63,897 nt of DNA from Bacteroidales bacterium (GTDB taxonomy: Bacteria; Bacteroidota; Bacteroidia; Bacteroidales; VadinHA17): the NCBI GenBank assembly GCA_003141715.1, contig PLNF01000101.1:54902-118798 (forward strand), in the 5' to 3' direction. Within the stretch, counting starts at the first letter, position 1, and each line of letters starts with the position of its first letter. The position numbers and the translations under genes are program-made. Of the stretch, positions 9,341-18,751 are shown piece by piece. The notes beneath the pieces were generated by a model. It worked only from the letters and a program-made list of their open reading frames with translations. It made no database searches and was not told where the DNA came from.

Positions 9341-9394
9341 GAATTACCGTTTCATATTTTTCATGAAGATATTCGGAATATTGATAATTGGTAT

Positions 9395-9694
9395 TTAGAA
9401 TTCTGTTTCATAAATACGGAGCTTGTTTCTGAGGGTAGTTATTTCATCCTGCAAAGCATTTATACGTTGTAATAAATAATTGACGGTCTCAATACCTTCA
9501 AGGTTAATATCCAACTCATAATATAAACGTACAAATTTCTCTAATTGCTGAAGCTGGCCTGCATCTATAAAGCCCGTTTCTTTTATTGTGGTAACCTCAA
9601 CCAATCCGCTTTGTTGCAGTGAACTTATAAATGAAACCTCTATATTATGACTGGCACAAAATTCATCTATTGCTATCAAATATTCTGTTTCCAT
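9395..9694 (-). CDS. cbpM: Chaperone modulator CbpM
   Basis: A 99-residue MerR-like helical protein that starts METEYLIAIDEFCASHNIE. It has the typical GLVE segment followed by LQQLEKFVRLYYELDINLEGIE and a C-terminal coiled helix (LLQRINALQDEITTLRNKL). CbpM binds the J domain of CbpA and blocks its DnaK co-chaperone and DNA-binding activities. The gene is 16 bp downstream of cbpA on the same strand, as expected for an activity and inhibitor pair made together. It is convergent with the M13 peptidase gene, with no clear terminator between them. Confidence 0.88.
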   Translation of the reverse strand: METEYLIAIDEFCASHNIEVSFISSLQQSGLVEVTTIKETGFIDAGQLQQLEKFVRLYYELDINLEGIETVNYLLQRINALQDEITTLRNKLRIYETEF

Positions 9695-9710
9695 TGCTCT
9701 ATATATTAAA

Positions 9711-10598
9711 TTATGATTCAGACAATTGATTAAATAATTTTCTTTGCTTCTCCGTTAAATTTGTAGGAATTTTAATGAAATAAGTTATATATAAATCTCC
9801 AAAATGACCTTCATTTTTATAAACAGGAAATCCTTTATCTTTCAACTTAACTTTGTTGCCATTCTGAGTTTCGGGTTTTACTTTAAGTTTTACTTTCCCG
9901 TTTAAGGTCTCTATTGTTATTTCTCCACCCAGTACTGCAATGTACAGATCCAGATCTACTGTAGTAAATAAATCATTTCCTAACCGTTTAAATCGAGGGT
10001 GATTAGCTATTGAAAAAGTAATATATAAATCGCCATCCGGTCCTCCATTTACTCCCGGGCCCCCATGTCCTGCTATTTTTATTGTCTGACCATTTTCAAT
10101 TCCGGCAGGAATGGTAATTCTTATTTTTTTACCATTTACAGTTAATGTTTGTTTTTGGGTTTTATAGGCATCGATGAGATCGAGATGTAATTCCGCTGTG
10201 AAATCTTCTCCTCTGTATTTCACCTGTCTGCCTCTGCCGGCACCTGCTGCGCCTCCAAACATAGATTCAAAAAAATCGGAAAAATCCCCTTCAGATTGTG
10301 ACCCTGCATACCTTGCTCTCCGCGAATTTGACGATTGTTGCTGATACTGTTTTTGTTTTTCAAACTGTTCAGAGTGCTGCCAATCCTTTCCGTACTGGTC
10401 ATATTTTTTGCGCTTTTCCGGATCGCTCAATACTTCATTAGCTTCATTGATCTGCTGAAAATTCCTTTTCGCATCTTTATCATTTGGATTCAGATCGGGG
10501 TGATATTTTCTTGCTAACTTCCGGTATGCATTTTTTATATCTTTCGGTGTTGCAGTTTTATCAATACCTAATAATTTATAATAGTCTACGAAATTCAT
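9711..10598 (-). CDS. cbpA: DnaJ-family co-chaperone CbpA
   Basis: The 295-residue protein has an N-terminal J domain (about 4-70) with the HPD motif in [12 protein letters not shown] Gly/Ser/Gln-rich linker (about 75-125) includes [11 protein letters not shown]. The C-terminal substrate-binding beta domains I and II follow (about 130-290). It lacks the CxxCxGxG zinc-finger repeats of DnaJ, which marks a class II/CbpA protein. It would stimulate DnaK and may bind curved DNA. It forms an operon with cbpM downstream, and a YtxH-domain gene lies 28 bp upstream on the same strand, suggesting one stress-linked transcript. Confidence 0.92.
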   Translation of the reverse strand: MNFVDYYKLLGIDKTATPKDIKNAYRKLARKYHPDLNPNDKDAKRNFQQINEANEVLSDPEKRKKYDQYGKDWQHSEQFEKQKQYQQQSSNSRRARYAGSQSEGDFSDFFESMFGGAAGAGRGRQVKYRGEDFTAELHLDLIDAYKTQKQTLTVNGKKIRITIPAGIENGQTIKIAGHGGPGVNGGPDGDLYITFSIANHPRFKRLGNDLFTTVDLDLYIAVLGGEITIETLNGKVKLKVKPETQNGNKVKLKDKGFPVYKNEGHFGDLYITYFIKIPTNLTEKQRKLFNQLSES

Positions 10599-10626
10599 CT
10601 ATCTTTTGAATTTGGTTAATCTGTTT

Positions 10627-10905
10627 CTAAATTGCGGCAGTTTTTGCATCTTTTTTAGCTTCGCCTGATCGTGACTTGCTTTTTTGGGAAATGTCAGCAA
10701 CTTCTTCCTTTACCTCATCAACTTTTACTGAAATGCTGTCAAGAAATTCATCAAATTTTTCTCTTAAATCATCCGCAAGGCCCTCTCCTTTTTTTGAGAT
10801 CCTCTTCCTTGTATTCGAACCTTTGTCCGGAGCAAATAATACTCCTAAAACTGCACCAACAGCAACGCCGGCCAATACACCTAATAAAACTTTTCCTGAG
10901 CTCAT
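10627..10905 (-). CDS. YtxH-domain small membrane protein
   Basis: The 92-residue protein has one glycine-rich transmembrane helix (about residues 5-27, GVLAGVAVGAVLGVLFAP). The YtxH signature KGSNTRKRI follows, then a long charged amphipathic tail (KVDEVKEEVADISQ). YtxH proteins occur in stress regulons of many bacteria and their biochemical function is unknown. Its position just upstream of cbpA-cbpM and its tail composition fit a general-stress role, but that is inference. The start is ATG at 10905. The 175-bp region back to prfC shows no gene. Confidence 0.85.
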   Translation of the reverse strand: MSSGKVLLGVLAGVAVGAVLGVLFAPDKGSNTRKRISKKGEGLADDLREKFDEFLDSISVKVDEVKEEVADISQKSKSRSGEAKKDAKTAAI

Positions 10906-11080
10906 AACTATCTTTTTAAATGATTATTGAAACGCTATTATATTAAAGAACTGTTATTCCTTTGACAAACCTTAGAGATAAAATGTTCTGACTGATCACA
11001 AAAATAAGCAGTGTAAGTGAATGAACCTAATCATAACATTAAAACTTCGCTCCTGGTTCAAATTCGATGATTTATAAATC

Positions 11081-12700
11081 TTATTTGCTGAAGATAATAC
11101 CTTTCTTAATCTTAGCCGTTTTAAAGTCAGATGTATTATGAAAAGTTATAGATGGAAAATTTTCTCTGGCCAATTTGAGCATCCATTCGCTCTCGGCAAA
11201 AAAAACAGGGTTATGCTCCTTATCGTAGGCAATGGCTCCTGATTTTCTCTTCAAAAAGTTTTCAAGTTCTTTTTTATTATCGGTTGTAATCCAACATGCT
11301 TTGACAAAAGGAAGGTGGGAAAAGCTGCATCTGGCTCCGTACTCATGTTCCAGTCTGAACTTAATAACCTCGTACTGAAGCTCTCCAACCGTGCCTATTA
11401 TCTTTCTGTTCCCGGGTTGTTGCATGAAAAGCTGGGCCACACCTTCATCGGTCATCTGTCTGACACCTTTGTTAAGCTGTTTGGTTTTCATAGGATCGAG
11501 GTTATTGACTTCACGGAGTATCTCCGGTGAAAAACTAGGGACACCCTTAAAATGCAATAATTCACCTTCGGTAAGCGTGTCACCTATTTTAAAATTGCCA
11601 CTGTCATACAGACCAACAACATCTCCCGGATACGCTTCTTCTACAATACTCTTATTATTTGCCATAAAACTTGTTGGAGAAGAAAACCGGATCTTTTTTT
11701 CTGACCGTGTGTGAAAGTAAAACCTGTTCCTTTCAAATCTCCCTGAACTAATGCGCATAAAAGCTATTCTGTCATGGTGCTTGGGGTCGAGGTTGGCATG
11801 GATTTTAAATATAAACCCGGTTAATTGTTCTTCATCGGGTTCTACTGCCCGCTCTGATGCCTGAATCGTTCCCGGACAGGGAGCAATTTCAAGAAAGGTT
11901 TTCAATAACTCCAAAACACCAAAATTATTTAACGCACTACCGAAAAACAATGGTGCTAAATAACCTTCGCGGTACAATGACATATTAAAGGATTCGAACA
12001 TATCATTTACAAAGTCTATCTCTTCCCATAACTTGTTTATACTTTCAATACCCACGTATTCTCTCAGCATTGGGTCTTTAATATCCTTTGTGCTGATAAG
12101 ACTGTCCGAAATGCTGGTTTTTTCCGGGGCAAAGATCTGAATCTCTTTTTTATGCAGATTGTAAACGCCTTTAAACTGTTTGCCATTACCGATTGGCCAT
12201 GTATATGGACAAACTGCAATTTTCAGCTCCTGTTCCAGCTCATCCAGCAAATCATAAGGAGAAATACCCTCCCTGTCCATCTTGTTTACAAATATCATTA
12301 CCGGCGTGTTTCGCATCCGGCATACATCCATCAGTTTACGCGTTTGTTCTTCCACTCCTTTTACACTGTCGACAACCAGGATAACACTGTCGACAGCCGA
12401 AAGTGTCCGGTATGTATCTTCGGCGAAATCTTTATGGCCGGGAGTATCCAATATATTAACCCTGATATCATTGTAATCGAATGCCATTACTGATGTGGAT
12501 ACAGAGATTCCCCTTTGTTTTTCAATCTCCATGAAATCGGAAGTAGTCGTTTTTCTGATTTTATTGCTTCTTACTGCCCCTGCTGTCTGGATGGCTCCGC
12601 CAAACAGAAGCAATTTTTCGGTAAGTGTCGTTTTTCCGGCATCTGGGTGGCTGATAATTGCAAATGTTCTTCTTCTTTTAATTTCGCTCTTTAGATCCAT
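11081..12700 (-). CDS. prfC: Peptide chain release factor 3
   Basis: The 539-residue translational GTPase recycles RF1 and RF2 from the ribosome after termination. The P-loop HPDAGKTT spans residues 18-25. Switch II has DTPGHKDF, G4 is NKMD and the G5 area follows. Sequence then matches the RF3-specific region ([16 protein letters not shown]) and domain II/III blocks ending with LPFVKACW. Length is normal for RF3 (about 530) and shorter than EF-G, with no domain IV. It is transcribed alone on the minus strand, starting at ATG 12700. Confidence 0.95.
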   Translation of the reverse strand: MDLKSEIKRRRTFAIISHPDAGKTTLTEKLLLFGGAIQTAGAVRSNKIRKTTTSDFMEIEKQRGISVSTSVMAFDYNDIRVNILDTPGHKDFAEDTYRTLSAVDSVILVVDSVKGVEEQTRKLMDVCRMRNTPVMIFVNKMDREGISPYDLLDELEQELKIAVCPYTWPIGNGKQFKGVYNLHKKEIQIFAPEKTSISDSLISTKDIKDPMLREYVGIESINKLWEEIDFVNDMFESFNMSLYREGYLAPLFFGSALNNFGVLELLKTFLEIAPCPGTIQASERAVEPDEEQLTGFIFKIHANLDPKHHDRIAFMRISSGRFERNRFYFHTRSEKKIRFSSPTSFMANNKSIVEEAYPGDVVGLYDSGNFKIGDTLTEGELLHFKGVPSFSPEILREVNNLDPMKTKQLNKGVRQMTDEGVAQLFMQQPGNRKIIGTVGELQYEVIKFRLEHEYGARCSFSHLPFVKACWITTDNKKELENFLKRKSGAIAYDKEHNPVFFAESEWMLKLARENFPSITFHNTSDFKTAKIKKGIIFSK

Positions 12701-12904
12701 AAATAATATGTAGACATATACTTTTTAGCTGTCCTAACTTTAAACTGTAATTATTCGGGATTTTTTTCACATGATGGCGCAAAAGTAGTAAAAAATGAGA
12801 AAATTTGAAAATTAAAAGAAATCCGGGATAAAACCAGACAGTAATAGTATATCCAGACAAGATAGAAAGCGTTTATTATAAGCTTGATATAATTCCTGAG
12901 ACTA

Positions 12905-13546
12905 TTAATTTAAAGGATAACTGACAGGGTTATTCAATAACGGGTGTTGAGAATCTTTAAGTTTCAGAATCTCTTTTAGCTTAACCTGATCCATGGTTGC
13001 TCTTGGTCGTGTACTCAGTCCGACACCTGCACAAAAGAGTGAAATGTTTTGCGAGACCAGACCGGCATCCATTGCCGCCATAGATAGTTTCCCGGTATCC
13101 TCTCCACCCGGAAATCTTGAAATATCAGATACCATTAAAAGAATAACTGCAGCATTTGCGAAATCAGCTTGTCTTCCTGCCACTAACAGGCGCTGATCAC
13201 CTGAAACAATTGGCTCTAAGGTTTGACCTGCAGCATTATAAATATAAACTCCTTCCGCCATAAATACATAAAGGTCGATGTCTTGCGCATTCATTGCAGA
13301 TGGAGCAGTACGTTTCTTAAGGTCAGGCCTGTTAATCCCATCAGCTGCCCACAATAAATCTGATAAATCCTGTAGTTTTAATTTATCACTTGTAAATCCC
13401 GATGCTGAAGCTCTTTTCTCAAAAGCCTGCATTACCGGTAACCCTCTCGTTTTATCAGGAGGATTTAAAGCTATTGGCTTTAGTTCCTGAGCTTTCATAC
13501 TGCCCATAATCGTGATAAAAGCTAATAAACATAATAATTTTTTCAT
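12905..13546 (-). CDS. Exported SagB/ThcOx-type nitroreductase-family protein
   Basis: The 213-residue protein has a clear signal peptide (about 1-19, ending GSMKAQ). The body is of the SagB/ThcOx nitroreductase type: an N-terminal KRASASGF segment, LSDLLWAADGINR, RTAPSAMNAQDIDLYVF, a middle GRQADFANAAVILL and the late AMDAGLVSQNISLFCAGVGLS. The family binds FMN and oxidises or reduces varied substrates. Export to the periplasm is unusual for the biochemically known members but recurs in Bacteroidota. The gene is last in a minus-strand run behind the glucan genes, 64 bp after the DUF5808 gene. Any link to glucan use is unproven. Confidence 0.82.
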   Translation of the reverse strand: MKKLLCLLAFITIMGSMKAQELKPIALNPPDKTRGLPVMQAFEKRASASGFTSDKLKLQDLSDLLWAADGINRPDLKKRTAPSAMNAQDIDLYVFMAEGVYIYNAAGQTLEPIVSGDQRLLVAGRQADFANAAVILLMVSDISRFPGGEDTGKLSMAAMDAGLVSQNISLFCAGVGLSTRPRATMDQVKLKEILKLKDSQHPLLNNPVSYPLN

Positions 13547-13610
13547 ATTCGAAGATTTAAAAATTAATTTATTGCGAAACCTATTTCAATCCATTTCAAG
13601 TTATATCAAG

Positions 13611-13829
13611 TTATTTTGCGATTATACTACAAACAATAATAACCGCAATTAATGCTGCAATAGCAATATATGAACGGGGACTCCCAAAATTCAGAGTCCA
13701 TCCCAATGATGGGTGTAATTTAGGTACCATCAACCTGGGATCCTTCCTGTTAAAATAAAACGGACCTTTCCAGTTTCCCGGGTCTCTACTCATTGTGTCA
13801 AGAAATTGTTTGTCAGGATTTGATTTCAT
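13611..13829 (-). CDS. DUF5808-like small membrane protein
   Basis: The 72-residue protein begins with a conserved soluble patch (DPGNWKGPFYFNRKDPRLMV, then PKLHPSLGWTLNFGSP). One C-terminal transmembrane helix follows (about 53-70, YIAIAALIAVIIVCSII). The NW-FYFN-DPRL-VPK-GWTLN pattern matches what I recall of DUF5808, found at the ends of larger membrane proteins or alone. Function is unknown. It lies 26 bp after the phosphorylase gene and 64 bp before the SagB-like gene, so it is probably co-transcribed. Confidence 0.7.
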   Translation of the reverse strand: MKSNPDKQFLDTMSRDPGNWKGPFYFNRKDPRLMVPKLHPSLGWTLNFGSPRSYIAIAALIAVIIVCSIIAK

Positions 13830-13855
13830 TCTGGTATTTTTTGATTATTTTATTT

Positions 13856-16800
13856 TTATTTAAGGGCAGGAGTCAGGTAAACGTCAAGCTGCCTGATATA
13901 TCCGTTCCTGTCAAAAATCGCTGTGCAGGTCACGGCATTAAGGGTAAGTCCCTCCATTTCAGAATTTCCCTCTTCAGTAGTGATTCTTATGAAATTCCTT
14001 GATGAGATGTGGTATATTACCGGTACCTGGCAGATTGTAAATGCAAGACTGTCAATTCCTAAAGGGACAATCTTTTCAGCATTTCCGGAAGATATATAAT
14101 GAAAATTATCCGGAGAACGCAGGAATTCTGAACGGCGCAGGAGGCCCGGATTAAATGAAATCTTACCCGATTCGACAATTACACCAAGTTCGCCGAACCT
14201 GGAGATTATATCCTCTTTAACCTGACCGGTCATTCCTGGCTGCTTTGCACCTCCATTTCCCGGAGTATGTGAATAGGCATCAGTAGGAAAAGCACCATAA
14301 ACTTCCGGTTCCTTGTTTAAACCTATTCCGGCACGTACATCGTAATAATGCTGAACCATCTTTCCTAACTGATCATCCCCTGCTTCAGACTTAAGAGCCG
14401 TGAAATAGTTTTCACATACTGCCAGCATCAGTTTGGAAACCATATGCCAGTAAATACAGCCAAGTCCTTCATAGCCATAAAACGTTCCTGATCGACCTGT
14501 AAAGGACTGGTGGTCAAATACTTTTTCGTAAAGATCAACGATATACTCTTTTTCGGCCTGCAAAATTTTGTATTCAGGCTCCAATTGATCCAGAGCTTTT
14601 TTCAGATATGATGCATTCCTGAAGCTGCTGTAAAAGTGAAAAAGACCTTCTATATCTTTATAGAGTATGCTATTATTCTGGTTCCTTATCAATTCTATAA
14701 GGAGTTTAGATTTTTTTACCGATTCAGAAGGGATGATATTCTTTTCTATAAACCGGGGCAGCTGCCTGTCGGGATAAAGCATATAGCTGTATTGATCACT
14801 GCGAAACATAGCGCTGCATTTTAATGCATCCAATACTTCATTAACCTCACCGGGATCCAACAAACCCGAAGTTAATACAGCCACCTGTCCTTCAAGCATT
14901 TCGTAAAGACGGCGAATTGTCACACCATCGTCCTTAAATGAAATCAGGTTGTAAGAATGATAGAGATTATCACTGCGTTTATTTCTGCGGATCGACTCAT
15001 CGATGAATTTCATTGTTAAGTTAAAAAACTGTACCAGCTCTTTAGCTGCAACAAAATTCTTAATTCCCGAGAAACCATCTTTATAAAGTTTTTCCCGGTA
15101 GTCGCTGCCAGCTGTACCAAGGGCATCAATGATTGATTTCCGTTCTTTGTCAGAAAATTCTCTTCCTAAGAATGGTTCGTACTGAATGAAAACATCATTT
15201 ATTGATTTGAAAAATGAGATAACCTCCTCTGAGACTTCGAACTCTCTATCCGGATTTTCTATGAATAGCTCCCTTAAAAAATGTTGGAGCCTTCTCAGAT
15301 AGCACAACGTAACCATCGAAGAACCAAATCCAACAAGTGCATTATTTGCATCGTTCCATTCAGGACGTTGCGTGTTCATCCATATTCCTGCCTTAGGTAT
15401 AAAATTTGAAAGTTTAGTGAGAATGCTTACCAGTATCTTTTCTGTGAAGTTGACAAGTTTAATCTCATCATTACTGTCCTTAATGAGCCTCCCATCGCTT
15501 CCAATTGAACCTACCCTTCCAAGTGCCGCTTTTTCAGCCTTATAATCAAAGTCAATCGTTTCAAATGGGTTTTTTACCAGATCTTTATATGGTTTAATCC
15601 TGTATGGTACATCTGCATAGGCGAAGATATTCTCTGAAAGCATTTTATTCAGTCTTCCGGGATGCCAATTATTTGAAATCTCAAGCAACTTCAGCAAATA
15701 AATTACCTGGTGATCTCCCCAGTACCCTATACTTGCCCATGGATCATGAGGGTCCGGTGACTCCCAGTCAATTCCACCCCGTGTTATGCGGTAGGGATTA
15801 TATCCATCTGCTGTTGATGCATTTAAGAATTTGCATATCATGCTCTCAACAAAGGATGGATAAGATAATGCCAGTGCCTCCCAATTCTGAAAGATATCTC
15901 TCCAGTTACCCTGATAATTCAGACTTTTTGAGCCATTTTCTTTTTTTAATTCAATAGAGAATATGTTCCAGGGACGGGAAGGGTCTCCATGCCTTCTGCT
16001 CAATGCAAGCGGCAGATATTCATAGCAAAGTCTTATTAACTGTGAATCATTTTCTAAAGCAGCTTTTTTAAGTAAAGTTTGTAAACTAATATGTATATCA
16101 ATCGATTCAAGAAAGGACCTTTTTCTTAAATAAACACTTGAATTTGCTCGCTTAATAAAATCAATAAGGTCATCTTTTGATATCCAGTAATTATTATCAA
16201 AAATACCGCCCCGCATAACATTGAAGAAAACATTTGACAAGTGCCTGTTTATGCTCAATTTATCTTCTGTAAGTTGTAAACCGTCAGCAGCGGCAATTAT
16301 GTTAATCAGGTCATTGGTACATTCTGCCACATCTTTTTTCAGGAGTTCGATACTGTCATTTCCTTTTAAAAGATGGTTCAGGGAGGCAATCTGTCCGGCA
16401 TCTTTGTTCACATCAGCAATTATATACCAGATCTTCTCCGTACCGGCTTCCAGATTAATATCTGCATTTATTAAATAGGCTCCCCTTTCTGCCCTTACAT
16501 CTATATCTGCTATAACCTGATTCCCCTTTCTGAAATCATCAATATGACGTGCCGATAATAGTATTTTTGCATCCGGGATACCTTCTGACCATACCACATT
16601 TGCGGTCAAAGCTTCACTGGGTTCAGCCCTGTCAACAAGTATTGAACTTAGCATGAAGAGCGCAATATTGGAATTCAATAACAACTCATTCTTCTTATAT
16701 GCATCGATCAGATTGCTCAATGAGAGCTGGAGAGTTCTGGTAAGACCTGCCGGCAATATATTCTGTATCCCGTCAAGTATTGAGATGCTACAGGCAGTAT

Positions 16801-17317
16801 CCCCGGAATTACTTAATACTGACTTTCTTATAATACCGAATCTTTCACTGTTCATCCAGCAATATGAGAAAGTTAACTTTAGCTCCTGATTTATCTCTTC
16901 AAAGATGATTTTATTACCATAAACACTTTTATATAAATTCCTTTGAATTTTGTAAACACCGGAGTATCTATCTGAAAATGGCTCCCACAGATAGGTATGT
17001 TTTCCCCTGGTAACAAGTAATATTGATTTACTTCCGGTGATTTCTCCTGAATCCTGAATTTTGTCAACGGTATAATATGGGAATAAGGCGTTATCAGGAT
17101 TTTTTCTGCCGGCAGTAATACCCCCGTTGCTCGAGAGATACATCCAGTGATCGGAGTTACTGACGATCGTAATAAAAAACGGATCCATCTCGTTGTATCC
17201 ACCAATTTTGTAAAAAGTCTCTCCGTCAATTTTAACAAACCCTCCGGATATATTGTTCTTCTCATTGGTAATGATACAATTGCCGAGTAAAATTTCCCTT
17301 TCTGATTTTTTTGACAT
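13856..17317 (-). CDS. Giant GH94-like glycoside phosphorylase, probable beta-1,3-glucan phosphorylase (GH149/GH161 type)
   Basis: A 1153-residue protein without signal peptide, so cytoplasmic. The N-terminal half is a beta-sandwich like those of GH-Q phosphorylases (FFITIVSNSDHWMYLSSNGG, then TRGKHTYLWEPFSDRYSG). The second half is an alpha/alpha barrel with NYQGNWRDIFQNWEALALSYP, DPHDPWASIGYWGDHQVIYL and PEWNDANNALVG. The WNDAN Asp656 is the best candidate for the catalytic acid, by analogy to the GH94 WND motif. GH94 enzymes are usually about 800 residues, while the laminarin-active GH149 and GH161 families include longer proteins. Beside a laminarinase and a sugar porter, phosphorolysis of beta-1,3-glucans to glucose-1-phosphate is the likely reaction. 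The exact family is not proven. Confidence 0.72.
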   Translation of the reverse strand: MSKKSEREILLGNCIITNEKNNISGGFVKIDGETFYKIGGYNEMDPFFITIVSNSDHWMYLSSNGGITAGRKNPDNALFPYYTVDKIQDSGEITGSKSILLVTRGKHTYLWEPFSDRYSGVYKIQRNLYKSVYGNKIIFEEINQELKLTFSYCWMNSERFGIIRKSVLSNSGDTACSISILDGIQNILPAGLTRTLQLSLSNLIDAYKKNELLLNSNIALFMLSSILVDRAEPSEALTANVVWSEGIPDAKILLSARHIDDFRKGNQVIADIDVRAERGAYLINADINLEAGTEKIWYIIADVNKDAGQIASLNHLLKGNDSIELLKKDVAECTNDLINIIAAADGLQLTEDKLSINRHLSNVFFNVMRGGIFDNNYWISKDDLIDFIKRANSSVYLRKRSFLESIDIHISLQTLLKKAALENDSQLIRLCYEYLPLALSRRHGDPSRPWNIFSIELKKENGSKSLNYQGNWRDIFQNWEALALSYPSFVESMICKFLNASTADGYNPYRITRGGIDWESPDPHDPWASIGYWGDHQVIYLLKLLEISNNWHPGRLNKMLSENIFAYADVPYRIKPYKDLVKNPFETIDFDYKAEKAALGRVGSIGSDGRLIKDSNDEIKLVNFTEKILVSILTKLSNFIPKAGIWMNTQRPEWNDANNALVGFGSSMVTLCYLRRLQHFLRELFIENPDREFEVSEEVISFFKSINDVFIQYEPFLGREFSDKERKSIIDALGTAGSDYREKLYKDGFSGIKNFVAAKELVQFFNLTMKFIDESIRRNKRSDNLYHSYNLISFKDDGVTIRRLYEMLEGQVAVLTSGLLDPGEVNEVLDALKCSAMFRSDQYSYMLYPDRQLPRFIEKNIIPSESVKKSKLLIELIRNQNNSILYKDIEGLFHFYSSFRNASYLKKALDQLEPEYKILQAEKEYIVDLYEKVFDHQSFTGRSGTFYGYEGLGCIYWHMVSKLMLAVCENYFTALKSEAGDDQLGKMVQHYYDVRAGIGLNKEPEVYGAFPTDAYSHTPGNGGAKQPGMTGQVKEDIISRFGELGVIVESGKISFNPGLLRRSEFLRSPDNFHYISSGNAEKIVPLGIDSLAFTICQVPVIYHISSRNFIRITTEEGNSEMEGLTLNAVTCTAIFDRNGYIRQLDVYLTPALK

Positions 17318-17342
17318 AACTTATAGGTGTAATACTTCTTCT

Positions 17343-18656
17343 TTAATTGAGTTCATATACTCTCACATAATCAAGAATAAACTTTGCTGACTTCATTTCA
17401 GGGTCCACTCCTTTAGCTCCTCCCCAACCTCCGCCCATGGCAAGGTTAAGAATCAGGTTTTGTGGCTTATTAAACGGCCAGGTCAGATTATTTGATGTAT
17501 CATGATATTCAAAATATTTCTTGCCATCAATTAAGATAGTAATACTTCCACTAAGCCATTCAATAGAATAGGTATGGAATTCATTATTCATGTTTTCGAC
17601 ATCAACGATTGAAGTTGGTTGGTTACCAAGTTTAAAATAGTATGCGCCGCAATGTACTGATGCATGTGTTTTTCCGTTCCCTGTTTTTGGGTCCAGCTCA
17701 TAGCCAACATTTTCCAAAACATCAATCTCTCCACAATATGGCCACGACAATTCATCCCTGTATTCATAACCCAGTAACCAGCCTGCTGACCAGGTTCCTC
17801 TTCCTGCCGGCACTTTTGCCCTGAATTCGATTTTGCCATACAGGAAACTCTCTTTACCGCGAGTTGTCAGACGGGCAGAACTCCATGGGTAAACTCCGTC
17901 ATCCTTTCTTGCTTCAATTATCAGGTTGCCACCTTCCTGTCTGGCATTTTCCAATCTGTTTGCAGTATAATACTCCAATTCGTTATTTCCCCAGCCCCAG
18001 TTTCCGATATCAAATGTCCATTTTGATGAATCGGGCAAACCCGTCCCGTTAAATTCATCACTCCAAATCAGTTTCCACTCTTTCCCTGAGGTTTTTTGTG
18101 TCAATATTACCGGTGAGCTTTTATGCTTTTTGATCAACTCAAAACAGATTTTATCAAATACAACCAAACCTGTGTCATAATGCAGACGTATCATATGCAA
18201 ACCTGAATTCAGTGGCGATCCATCCTTCTCAATAATATTATCAGTTCCACCCAGGGAAGCTCTCTTAAGCATCATATTTCCGGTTATATTGTATGTCCTA
18301 CCATCTTTATTATCAATATAATCTTCAATCCAGCATGCTACTTCTGATGAATCTGAGGTTGCTCCGTATAAAAGGATCTTATACCGACCCGTTTCAGGAA
18401 TCTGCACTTTGTACTCAAGCCAGCCGCCTTTGCTGGTTTTTACATAGCCCCTGTTTTTTTCATTGAATTTTACAATCCCGGGAGAATTTGAATTTACATA
18501 ATCCCCGGCCTGTACGGTAATGGAACATGAATCAGACTTGCTGACGTTGTCCGGATTTTTCTTATTCCTTTGATTAGAAGTACAATTCACAGTCAATATA
18601 AAGATCAAAGTGAATGCCGTTACAATTTTTATTCTGATAAGTGAAATCATAATCAT
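17343..18656 (-). CDS. GH16 endo-beta-1,3-glucanase (laminarinase) lipoprotein with N-terminal CBM6/35-like domain
   Basis: The 437-residue protein opens with a signal and lipobox (FILTVNC), so it is lipid-anchored. Residues about 45-180 form a beta-sandwich resembling CBM6/CBM35 (GGWLEYKVQIPETGRYKI to LNSGLHMIRLHYD). The GH16 domain (about 195-437) has WSDEFNGTGLPDSSKW and the active-site motif GEIDVLENVG with Glu310, Asp312 and Glu315. It ends in WGGAKGVDPE and the typical DYVRVYE. It should cut laminarin-type glucans outside the cytoplasm. It lies between the sugar porter (95 bp) and the phosphorylase (25 bp). ATGs at 18656 and 18650 are both possible starts. Confidence 0.92.
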   Translation of the reverse strand: MIMISLIRIKIVTAFTLIFILTVNCTSNQRNKKNPDNVSKSDSCSITVQAGDYVNSNSPGIVKFNEKNRGYVKTSKGGWLEYKVQIPETGRYKILLYGATSDSSEVACWIEDYIDNKDGRTYNITGNMMLKRASLGGTDNIIEKDGSPLNSGLHMIRLHYDTGLVVFDKICFELIKKHKSSPVILTQKTSGKEWKLIWSDEFNGTGLPDSSKWTFDIGNWGWGNNELEYYTANRLENARQEGGNLIIEARKDDGVYPWSSARLTTRGKESFLYGKIEFRAKVPAGRGTWSAGWLLGYEYRDELSWPYCGEIDVLENVGYELDPKTGNGKTHASVHCGAYYFKLGNQPTSIVDVENMNNEFHTYSIEWLSGSITILIDGKKYFEYHDTSNNLTWPFNKPQNLILNLAMGGGWGGAKGVDPEMKSAKFILDYVRVYELN

Positions 18657-18751
18657 TGATTTAAGGATTGTACATTAAATTAAAACTTCTACGAAAAGGA
18701 TTTTAATTTTCTTTTTTCGCTTTAATATTCAACTTTGGTTTTGTCTGTTCA

